Source: Eurosta solidaginis
Taxonomy: Eukaryota > Arthropoda > Insecta > Diptera > Tephritidae
Assembly (NCBI RefSeq): GCF_040869045.1
Contig: NC_090320.1
Span: 241,304,978 to 241,368,977, forward strand
DNA: 64,000 nt
Reading direction: 5' to 3'
The position numbers and the translations under genes are program-made. The notes under the pieces were generated by a model. The model made no database searches. It was given only the letters and a program-made list of their open reading frames with translations, and was not told where the DNA came from. Position 1 is the stretch's first letter. The number at the start of each line of letters is the position of its first letter. Shown here one piece after another: positions 1 to 9,402 of the stretch.

Positions 1-376
1 TGTATAATTTGGAAAGGATAGTATATCTGCCAAATTTGTATGTAATAACTTTGACAGCTTTTGATTTTATTAAACACCCAAATTTTCTTCTTATAAATGT
101 GGGTGGTGACACGCCCATATTCCAAAATTGTTTGGAATTTATGTTTTGCGTCATAAAATCAATCCAACTACCAAATTTCATTAGGTTATCGGTATTCGTT
201 ATTAATTGAATTTTTTAATTTTTTCAAATTTTCGATATCGAAAAAGTGGGAGTTCGATTTCGCTCATTTTAAATACCAATCTATTCTGGGTTCAGATAAG
301 CTCTTGTACCCAATTTGGTGAAGATATCTCAATATTTGCTCAAGTTATCGTGTTAACAGACGGACATGGCTTCAAA
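1..376 (-). mobile_element. Helentron-like element, D type, left part (interrupted)
   Basis: The sequence matches the interior of the D copy at 56780-57090: a 'gggtggtgacacgccc' block, then 'tcgatatcgaaaaagtggg', 'tattctgggttcagataagct' and a final 'acggacatggct'. It stops at the T run just before 381, where copy A begins, and the homologous sequence resumes at 2421. The left end lies outside the window. It has no coding capacity. Confidence 0.7.
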
Positions 377-380
377 TTTT

Positions 381-2420
381 ATACTCAGTTGAGCAGAGCT
401 CACAGAGTATATTAACTTTGATTGGATAACGGTAGGTTGTACAGGTATAAAGGAATCGAGATAGATATAGACTTCCATATATCAAAATCATCAGTATCGA
501 AAAAAAAATTTGATTGAGCCATGTCCGTCCGTCCGTCCGCCCGTTAAGACGATAACTTGAGTAAATTTTAAGGTATCTTGATGAAATTTGGTATGTAGGT
601 TCCTGGGCACTCATCTCAGATCGCTATTTAAAATGAACGACATCGGACTATAACCACGCCCACTTTTTCGATATCGAAACTTTCGAGAAACCGAAAAAGT
701 GTGATAATTCATTACCAAAGACGGATAAAGCGATAAAATTGGTAGGTGAGTTGAACTTGTAATGCAGAATAGAAAATTAGTAAAACATTGGATAATGGGC
801 GTGGCACCGCCCACTTTTAAAAGAAGGTAATTTAAAAGTTTTGCAAGCTGTAATTTTGCAGTTGTTGAAGATATCATGATGAAATTTGGCAGGAACGTTA
901 CTCCTATTACTGTAAGTATGCTTAAAAAAAATTAGCAAAATCGGAGAACGGCGTGGTCTTTAAAAAAAAAATAAAAAAAATTTTTGTTTAAGTAAAATTT
1001 TAACAAAAAATTTAATATCATTACAGTATATAAGTAAATTGTGTCAACATGCATACATATATTAACAAAAATAAAAGAAAATATCAAAATGGGCGTGGCT
1101 CCGCCCTTTTCCATTTAATTTGTCTAGGATACTTTTGATGCCATAAGTGGAACAAAAATTTACCAATCCTTGTGAAATTTGGGAGGGGTTAGATTCTAGG
1201 ACGATAACTGTTTTCTGTGAAAAAGGGCGAAATCGGTTGAAGCCACGCCCAGTTTTTATACACAGTCGACCGTCTGTCCTTCCGCTCGGCCGTTAACACG
1301 ATAACTTGAGCAAAATTCGATATATCCTTACTAAACTCAGTTCACGTACTTATCTGAACTCACTTTGTATTGGTGTAAAAAATGGCCGAAATCCGACTAT
1401 GATCACGCCCACTTTTTCGATATCGAAAATTACTAAAAATGAAAAAAATGCCATAATAATATACCAAATACGAAAAAAGGGATGAAACATGGTAATTGGA
1501 TTGGTCTATTGACGCAAAATATAACTTTAGAAAAAAACTTTGTAAAATGGGTGTGACAGCTACCATATTAAGTAGAAGAAAATGAAAAAGTTTTGCAGGG
1601 CGAAATCAAAACCCTTGGAATCTTGGAAGGAATACTGTTCGTGGTATTACATATATAAATAAAATTAGCGGTACCCGACAGATGATGTTATGGGTCACCC
1701 TGGTCCACATGTTGGCCGATATCTCGAAAACGCTTTCACATATACAACTAGGGGCCACTCGCTTTTAAAACCCCCATTAATACATTTCGTTTGATACCCA
1801 TATTTTACAAACGCATTCTAGAGCCAACGCTGGTCCACCTTTATAACGATATCCCGAAAAGGCGTCCACCTATAGAAATAAGACTCATTCCCTTTTAAAA
1901 TACATCATTACCTATATCGTACAAACAAATTCTAGAGTCACTCCTGGTCCACCTTTATGGCGATATCTCGCAAAGGCGTCCGCCTATAGAACTAAGGCCC
2001 ACTCCCTTTTAAAATACTCATTAACACCTTTCATTTGATATCCATATCGTACAAACGCATTCTAGAGCCAACGCTGGTCCACCTTTATAACGATATCTCG
2101 AAAAGGCGTCCACCTATAGAAATAAGACCCACTCCCTTTTAAAATACATCATTACCTATATCGTACAAACAAATTCTAGAGTCACTCCTGGTCCACCTTT
2201 ATGGCGATATCCCTAAATGGCGTCTTCCTATAGAACTATGGTCCACTCCCTTCTAAAATACTCTTTAGTACCTTCCATTTGATACCCATGTCATACAAAC
2301 ACCTTCCAGGGTTACCCTAAGTTCATTTTCCTACATGGTGATTTTCCCTTATTTTGTCTCCATAGCTCCCAGCTGAGTATGTAATGTTCGGTTACACCCG
2401 AACTTAGCCTTCCTTACTTG
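381..2420 (+). mobile_element. Helentron-like non-autonomous element, copy A
   Basis: The left end is ATACTCAGTTGAG (381-393). Near the right end is its partner CAGCTGAGTAT (2370-2380), followed by a hairpin (GTTCGG...CCGAAC, about 2385-2402) and the terminus CTTACTTG at 2420. A terminal inverted repeat paired with a subterminal partner, then a 3' hairpin and a central minisatellite, is the layout known for Helentron-associated elements such as DINE-1. The element lies in a T run and splits a D-type copy. No transposase or helicase is encoded, so it would depend on one supplied elsewhere. Confidence 0.65.
1735..2340 (+). repeat. Central minisatellite of Helentron-like copy A
   Basis: Units start at 'attctagag' at 1815, 1929, 2059 and 2173, spaced 114, 130 and 114 bp. 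The array is therefore a 244-bp dimer in which every second unit lacks the 'acacctttcatttgat' segment. The same sequence forms the 128-bp array at 15.8-17.5 kb. Confidence 0.8.
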
Positions 2421-2520
2421 TTTTTCGATACTGATGATTTTGATAAGTGGGAAGTCTATATCTATCTTGATTCCTTTATAGCTGTACAACCAACCGTTAT
2501 CCAATAAAAGTTTTAATACC
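2421..2520 (-). mobile_element. Helentron-like D type, right part
   Basis: This is the continuation of 1-376 beyond copy A. 'ttcgatactgatgattttgat' through 'tacaaccaaccgttatccaat' aligns with 57086-57180 of copy D. The final subterminal repeat seen in copy D is missing. Confidence 0.6.
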
Positions 2521-2786
2521 CTCTCTACAGGACAGCTGGGTATAAAGAAAGTTATACTTACCACAGTAGCCGAAGGTTCTTGGCCGAGAAAGATAAAATC
2601 TATGGTAAAGTTGCTTTTAGCTGGCTTCATTTATTTATGAATACATAAATACATTAAGGTGGTATATGAAACCGTTGGTAAATTCTTAGTGATCAGTACT
2701 TAGAAAAATAAAAGTATAAAACATTTGTAATTTTCTTTTTAATTTATAATCTATTTAAAATTGTTTGCTTAAAATTATCTAAGTCT
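2521..2786. other. Unassigned spacer
   Basis: AT-rich sequence. I see no gene, RNA or repeat I can name. Confidence 0.5.
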
Positions 2787-2794
2787 ATGTTTAA

Positions 2795-3159
2795 AAGGGC
2801 GGGCCAAATTGTATGGGGAAAAGTAGGGGAAAAAAACTTCAGGTGCACATCCAGTTTCTGAATCTATGGGTCATACTGAGCAATATTGCCCATGGGACCA
2901 TAGGTCTGAAATGAATTTCGAGCCTCCCTAATTTTGTTAGGAAACTTTATATCCCTATCCGAATCCGAATTTGACATTTATTTTAAAGTATTTTATTTGC
3001 GAGAGCCGCTATTCGGATTGGGATATAAAATTTTCTAACAAAATCAGGGAGACTCGAAATTCATTTCAGACCTATGGTCCCATGGACAATATTGCTCAGT
3101 ACGACCCATAGATTCAGAAACTGGATGTGCATTTTCAACAATAAATTTGACCCACTCTA
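2795..3159. mobile_element. Palindromic MITE with 8-bp target duplication
   Basis: A 365-bp foldback. The left arm, including 'tccagtttctgaatctatgg' and 'ggaccataggtctgaaatga', is repeated inverted in the right arm. The ends are AAGGGCGGGCCAAATT and, read inverted, TAGAGTGGGTCAAATT. Both sides carry ATGTTTAA (2787-2794 and 3160-3167), an 8-bp duplication as made by hAT-type transposases. It encodes nothing. The terminus resembles the GGGTGGGTCGATTTG ends of the MITEs at 46.9 and 61.8 kb. Confidence 0.8.
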
Positions 3160-3468
3160 ATGTTTAAGTATTCAGTGATAAGCGTGCATTGACCCCATTT
3201 GGAAGCTTAATTTCCAAAATATATTTAAATACTTCTTTTTGTGTAGCAAGGCTAAATGTTTTGATTTTCAGCGAGTTACTCGCCACTCGTAGCAGACTGG
3301 TGGCTCTTATTATACTTATCCTCTTTGGTCATTGGACGAAAAATATATTAGTTTTTCTTCTATACGAATACCCGGCTGGCCACGTGATAAAAAACTGTAT
3401 TTACATTCTACATATATATGTACATACATATGTACGTACTTGAGGACTTGTCACTTATACATTAGCAG

Positions 3469-6400
3469 TCAATAGCTGGCATTGCTGCCACGAGTCGAGA
3501 TACTCATACGACGTTCAACACGATTTGTGTGTGGCAGTAGACATCCAGGAGGCGGATAACGCCAACGTCTTGGACGCGATAACAATGTACCATCGGTGGA
3601 GGCTCTACTGCGGAATGGTGTATCGATATCAGTGCGTGAACTGCATAAGCAACTTGAGCCGAGCTCATCCGTTGACTCGGCATGATCGTTCTCCTCGAGG
3701 CAGGCATTACCTAGGGATACAATAAGTTATTCCAACTGTTTCAATCTACCTCATACAATCTCAAATATTTCTTTTCTTACCAATAATGAAAAAGGATCTA
3801 CGTGATTCGTTGTTAAACGATGTCGAATCGTAAAATGAACAACCTGAATCGGGACTTAACGTTGGATCGGATGCATTTTGTACATCGCTGGTAGAGCGTT
3901 TCAGTTTGGGAAATTTGGTAAATACGCGCCAAAAGCGAAATACATCACGAAATACTGCTTGTACCTATTGTTGAGATTAGAGAGTCGTTAGATTTATAAA
4001 ATTAAAGAAAATTAACGGAGTAACATACTTGATCCACACTCTCTCTCACAGAGATCTCATGAAAGCAGGCACATGATAGTTCACGAAAACGTCTTTGACC
4101 TTCCTCGAGGCTAACCATGCGATCACCCGTTTGATCGGTTTTGTTGCCGACCAAAATGACGGGGACATCGGAGAGTGAGTCCTGTGAAGAGCAAAGGAGA
4201 GCGAGTAATGTAAACATATTTGTTGAGAGCGAAAGATGTAGTGGTGGAGGAAAAGGTAGAAGTAGAGGTAGACGGAAAAAAATGGAAAGAAAGAGACGGA
4301 AAGAGCGAGAAGGGGAATGTAGCTACTTCATTTTTTTTTTAAACTTTGTAAAGAAACCAAAGGAAAATGGGTAATAGAACCGCTTGCAATGGATATAATT
4401 CAACTGAAAGCTGTACTTGTTAGCTGTTACTTGTCTGCTAAAAGTTACTCTTTCTCTATTTGAGATTTACCCCTAGTGGGTTAGGGAGTTTGAATTTACC
4501 CGCGCAGTTATGCCTGTCGTAAGTGGCGACTAAAATACCCTAATGATTCAGAGGGTTGTGCAGAATAACACTCAACAGATTGCCAGCGCAATTTATAGCT
4601 CTCCAAACCTGTTTTCAACCTCACCTATCAGTGGCAAATCCTGTTTCTTTAGCAGTCAAGGCTATGAAGACCCCATGTTCCTCATGGAACTAGGGGGTGA
4701 CGGCGGGATGGCTCAGAAGGTTGAATGTGACCACGTTAAATAGTTCCCGAGATAGTGGGGCTAGTGCCTTACTCGATATGTATCATATACGGCGAATTAC
4801 TATTAACATTGATCACGCTCCTGTTGTTGTTGTTGTTGTAGCGATTAGTTACTCCCCGAAGGCTTTGGGGAGTGTTATCGATGTGATGGTCCTTTGTCGG
4901 ATACAGATCCGATACGCTCCGGTAACACAGCACCATTAAGGTGCTGGCCCGACCATCTCGGGAACGATTTATATGGCCACATTAAACCTTCAGGCCATCC
5001 CTCCCTCCCCACCCCCAAGTTCCATGAGGAGCTTGGGGTCGCCAGAACCTCGTCTGTTAGTGAAACGGGATTCGCCGCTCGAAGGTGAGGTTGACAATTG
5101 GGTTGGAGAAGCTATATATTGCGCTAAAACCTTCCGTGAGTGCCTTTATCGCTACAAAAACAACAGCAGTCGTAAGCAAGCGCATAAAGGCTGAGTTAGA
5201 CTCTATCAAAAAATAACTAAAGCGAGCACTCGTACTAAAACCGGGTTAGAGTACTTGGCAGATTCGAAGTTGTCAAAACTACCGTTTGAGCGATGGTTGT
5301 GCTGGTACCTGAACGTACTATCAACCAGATAGATAGATGGATAGATGTTGTGAGGTTAAGCACTGCGACCTATTGGTATATTGTGCCCTCATTCTCTTTA
5401 CAACACCTCATCCAAGCCGAGTTCTCTGAGAAAATACAGAATGTTTCTCGGCTTAAGAGTGTATGTGACTACTTTCTAATTTCGATGATCCTAGGATCAT
5501 AAGTCTTCGTCTCACGACTGCATCGCATTCCATCGGGATGTGTTCTGCAGTCTCATCTTCGCGATCACATATCATATGGCTCTTTAGCCTGCAGTGACCT
5601 GTGAGTATGCCTGTTAAAATCCTAAGGCTACTTTTTGGGAGGTTAATCATAGCTTAATATCGCTTTAAGTTGTACCCTGCTATTAGTGCCTTTGCCTGCC
5701 GAAGTCCTGGACTTTCGCGCCAGTGTTGTTCTCTGAGGCACGCCTCTTTTTGTCTAAACTCTTCCCTTATTGTATGTGAACCTATTGGCACGATGGGCTC
5801 GGGTCCTATTGGCTTTTCGGCCGCTGCCAACCTGGCAAGCTCGTCCGCTTGCTCATTACCATCCACTCCTCTGTGTCCAGGTACCCATGCTAGATGGATG
5901 GTATATTGGTATCAAACAGCACCAGCAGAGCTTCCAAAAACTTTCAGATAATGCCTTTACAGCTTCAACAACCTTCACCATTTTGTAGGAAATCTCCACG
6001 CAAACAATTGCATTACAGTTCCTTCACCTGCTGCAGATTGGATGAAATTTTAACGGAGCTTCTGACCAATTAGGGCGTGCACAAAAATCCAACTAAATAT
6101 AAACCATTCGAGCTTTTTAGTAATCGGCGCGTTTCACTTCCGTTGAGATTTAGCCCGAGCTTCTTCCAATTTGCGTCGACTCCCTTTAATTTTCCTTACA
6201 AATTGGCTGTAAGGGACTTGTACGTTTTATATCAACTGCGAATAGCAGCTGCAAGGCATATACATTTTTATTGAGAAAATTTTCATGACATTAATACACT
6301 CGGAGTGATTGCCAAACCACCACTGAGGGGCGACCCCGGGACTTAAACCCAAGACCTTCGGTGTGGTAGGTGGAGCACGCTACGACCACACCACGGTGGC

Positions 6401-7484
6401 CGTAGCACCTCAAAAATAACTCAATTTCCGCTGAAACTATCCAGACTAGCATTAGGAGAACATAAGCGAGGACTTTTCATGGAGAAAACTCTCTACAATC
6501 ACAACGTCCACTACAATCACAACCGCAATCACGAAGTCTTGGGAACATCACATGCATGAGAAGCAATCCTTATAGCTGCAGTAGGCCGTGTTGGTCAATG
6601 ACCTACGGTAAAATTTTAATTTGGTAAATTATTAAGATAAAGTCACAGGAATTTTCCATACGCGAAAGCTTCGATATACGATATTGCAATATTTTTACTC
6701 AGTCGTGAGGTAATGTGAGAGGTAGGTGAGAGATGAAGTGAGCAAGAGAGAACGAGCGGCGACGGATCGAGAAAGGTAGAGGTAGAAGACATGGAGGAAT
6801 GGGTAAAATATGCTAGGGTGGGTCAACAACTGCTCGGTCCATCAACAACTTTATACTCACCTTACTATTTGAACCCAATTTGCGGCGTCGCTTATTATAG
6901 TTGATCAAAAATTTCAGTCGATTGCATTCATCAAAACTGCATTTGTCTGTGACCGAGTACATCAATATGAAAGCGTCCGCCCAGCGGATATTTGAATCCA
7001 AACTAACACAATCTTCTTTCTGCAAAGAAAATAATATGATGAGCTAAAGTTTCACATTCTTAAATATTTTCGGTATGTTTTTTTTAGTATTTCCACTTAC
7101 GTTTGGTTGTCCAGCAGCATCCAATATGTCAAATTGTATGAATTCATTGTCAAAAGTGGTATTAAATGTGTAAATCTTCTCTAAATTGGGATCATATTCG
7201 CCAATGAAGCGACGTGTAATGAAACGAACAACCATAGCTTTGCGTGATAGAAGGGAGTAAGAGAGAGATATGAAAAAAAAATTCATGCATTTCGATTTTC
7301 AGGTATCCAACATTTTGGTGTCTTTTGATAGGGCATTCGAAGCGCTATGCGAAAGTATATTCAGTATATCATTACCTGATTTACCAACTCCACCTTGTCC
7401 TAGTACCATTACTTTCAAGGATTTATGTTTTGTAGTATGTATGCCCAACTTGGCTAATGAAGACTTTGGTGATGTAGTATTCAT
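3469..7484 (-). CDS. Ras-superfamily small GTPase, RERG/RASL11/12-like, six exons
   Basis: Spliced CDS: complement of 7376-7484, 7101-7237, 6861-7019, 4029-4181, 3781-3964 and 3469-3710, giving 984 nt and 327 aa. Every junction is GT-AG and keeps frame; introns are 138, 81, 2679, 64 and 70 bp. Visible G boxes are P-loop GQGGVGKS (residues 29-36), DAAGQ in switch II, NKTD for guanine and HEIS as a G5-like loop. By family this is a membrane or cytosolic signalling switch of the RERG/RASL group; its partner cannot be told. The switch I threonine (Ras T35, in EYDPT) is Asn here (EYDPN), which should alter Mg2+ and effector handling. A basic, Ser/Arg-rich tail of about 140 residues ends MSISTRGSNASY with no CAAX box, as in this family. 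Retaining the last intron would stop at 3761 (253 aa). The start ATG has A at -3. Confidence 0.9.
4460..4760 (+). mobile_element. SINE-D-like repeat, copy 1 (intron 3, 3' truncated)
   Basis: It starts near 'gtgggttagggag' and runs through 'cctgtcgtaagtggcgacta', 'ctccaaacctg', 'ttcctcatggaact' and 'ttcccgagat'. The same succession appears inverted at 4822-5135 and direct at 60925-61182. No long ORF is conserved. With the next copy it forms an inverted pair inside the GTPase intron. Confidence 0.7.
4822..5135 (-). mobile_element. SINE-D-like repeat, copy 2, with (CAA)n tail
   Basis: Read on the minus strand it runs from 'agcgcaatatatagcttctc' to 'ggtgctgtgttaccgg' and 'cggatctgtatccgac', and ends in a (CAA)n tract at 4822-4841. 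The order and tail match the copy at 60925-61182. A short (CAA)n tail is typical of a retroposed SINE; I could not find convincing Pol III boxes. Confidence 0.7.
5400..5920 (-). pseudogene. LINE fragment: RNase H end of ORF2
   Basis: Minus-strand frames read IHLAWVPGHRGVDGNEQADE followed by LARLAAAEKPIGPE, the C-terminal part of a retrotransposon RNase H, in which the NEQAD Asp is catalytic. The sequence continues through HCRLKSHMICD and AEHIPMECD, a Cys/His element as seen at the end of I/R1-group ORF2. It is truncated on both sides, broken by frameshifts, and lies in intron 3 of the GTPase gene on the same strand. Confidence 0.75.
6120..6402 (-). mobile_element. SINE-A (tRNA-derived), diverged copy
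   Basis: On the minus strand the head reads CGGCCACCGTGGTGTGGTCG...GTGCTCC, then a B-box-like GGTTTAAGTCCCG, matching the head of the copy at 43189-43546. The body shares 'acaaattggc' and 'ttccaatttgcgtcga'. It is more diverged than the 43-kb copy and shows no clear TSD. It lies in GTPase intron 3. Confidence 0.7.
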
Positions 7485-7561
7485 TGTTCAGTAAAATCTA
7501 AAATAAATAAAATACGAAATGGCATGAGTGAATGCGAACTAAGATGCAACTGGTAACAAAA
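7485..7561 (-). promoter_or_regulatory. Leader of the GTPase gene, possible splice acceptor
   Basis: Just before the ATG, the minus strand reads TTTTATTTATTTTAG then ATTTTACTGAACA-ATG. The T-rich tract ending in TAG looks like a splice acceptor 13 bases before the start codon, so a non-coding first exon may lie upstream of the Helentron-like insertion. I see no clear core promoter motif. Confidence 0.35.
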
Positions 7562-9353
7562 CAAGTAAGGAAGGCTAAGTTCGGGTATAACCGAACATTA
7601 GATACTCAGCTGACAGCTTTGGAGACAAAATAAGGGAAAATCACCATGTAGGAAAATGAACCTAGGGTAACCCTGGAATGTGTTTGTACGATATGTGTAT
7701 CAAATTAAATGTATTAATGAGGGTTTTAAAAGGGAGTGGCCCCTTCGTATATGTGAAGGCGTTTTCAAGATATCGACAAAAATGTTGACCAGGGCGACCC
7801 AGAACATCATCTGTCGGGTACCACTAATTTATTTTTATATGCAATACCACGAACTGTATTCCTGCCATGATTCCAAAGGCTTTCGATTTCGCCCTGCAGA
7901 ACTTTTTCATTTTCTTCTACTTAATATGGTAGGTTTCACACCTATTTTACAAAGTTTTTTCCAAAGTTATATTTTGCGTCAAAAAACCAATCCAATCACC
8001 ATGTTTCATCCCTTTTTTCGTATTTGGTATAGAAATAGGGCATTTTCTTCATTTTTCGAAATAGAATAGTGAGCGTGGTCATAGTCGGATTTAGCCCATT
8101 TTTTATACCAATACAAAGTGAGTTCAAAAGAGGTGAACTAAGTTTAGCAAAGATATATCGATTTTTGCTCAGGTTATCGTGTTAACGGCCGAGCGGAAGG
8201 ACAGACGGTCGACTGTGTATAAAAACTGGGCGTGGCTTCAACCGATTTCGCCCATTTTCACAGGTAACAGTTATCGTCATAGAAGCTATGCCCTTACCAA
8301 AGTTTAAAAGGATTGGTAAATTTTTGTTCGACTTATGGCATTAAAAGTATTCTAGACAAATTGAATAAAAGAGGGCGGAGCCACGCCCATTTCGAAATTT
8401 TCTTTTATTTTTGTATTTTGTTGCACCATAGTTGAGTTGAATGTTGACATAATTCTGTAAAGATATTCAATTTTTTTTTTAAATTTGACTTAAATTTTTT
8501 TTTTTTTTTAAATGGGCGTGTTTGGATCCGAATTTGATAATTTTTATTTAGAACACATATAGTAATAGGAGTAACGTTTTTGCTAAATTTCATCTTTGTA
8601 TCTTCAACGACTGCCAAATTACAGCTTGCAAAACTTTTAAATTACCTTCTTTTAAAAGTGGGCGGTGCCACGCCCATTGTCCAAACTTTTACTTACTTTC
8701 TATTCTGCGTCATGGGGTCAACAAACCCACGAAGTTTCATCGCTTTATCCGTCTTTGGTAATGAATTATCGCACTTTTTCGGTTTTTAGAAATTTTCGAT
8801 ATCGAAAAAGTGGGCGTGGTTATAGTCCGATTTCATTAATTTTAAGTAGCGATCTGAGATGAGTGCCCAAGAACTTACGTACCAAATTTCATTAAGATAC
8901 CTCAAAATTTACTCAAGTTGTCGTGTTTTTTCGTCCATATCATTTTGATATATAGAAGTCCATATCTATCTCGATTAGTTTATGCCGTTACGGGCTACCG
9001 TAATGCGAACAATATTAATATACTCTGTGAGCTCTGAGTTTCGTCGATTTATCCGTCTTTGGTAATGAATTATCGCACTTTTTCGGTTTTTCGAAATTTT
9101 CGATATCGAAAAAGTGGGCGAGGTTATAGTCCGATTTCATTCATTTTAAGTAGCGATCTGAGATGAGTGCCCAAGAACTTACATACCAAATTTCATTAAG
9201 ATACCCCAAAATTTACTCAAGTTATCGTGTTTTTTCGTCAAGATCATTTTGATATATAGATGTCTATATCTATCTCGATTAGTTTATGCCGATACGGGCT
9301 ACCGTTATGCGAACAATATTAATATATTCTGTGAGCTCTGCTCAGCTGAGTAT
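7562..9353 (-). mobile_element. Helentron-like element, copy B
   Basis: Its 3' end is at 7562 (CAAGTAAGG), with hairpin GTTCGG...CCGAAC (7579-7596) and subterminal repeat ATACTCAGCTGA (7602-7613). Its 5' end is TCAGCTGAGTAT (9342-9353), the exact complement. The minisatellite is reduced to about one unit (7640-7800). The body carries the family's 'gggcgtggc' blocks. It inserted 77 bp upstream of the GTPase start codon. Confidence 0.7.
8740..9340 (-). repeat. Tandem duplication of about 300 bp inside copy B
   Basis: The stretch from 'tcgctttatccgtctttggt' to 'ctctgtgagctctg' (about 8740-9040) is repeated almost unchanged at about 9045-9340. Other copies of the element have this segment once. 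The second unit carries the true 5' end. Confidence 0.75.
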
Positions 9354-9402
9354 AATAAAAATGAGTACCAAGTACTCGTGAAATTCGATGTGTAAACATA
9401 CA

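Noticed and set aside
3761..3964. GTPase ending at the TGA at 3759-3761
   Set aside because: A good donor (GTAAGA) at 3780 and acceptor (CCCTAG) at 3711 give a typical 70-bp intron and join in frame to a long conserved-looking tail. The short form is kept only as a possible isoform.
7680..8069. 129-codon plus-strand ORF
   Set aside because: It lies inside Helentron-like copy B and is equivalent to non-coding sequence in the other copies.
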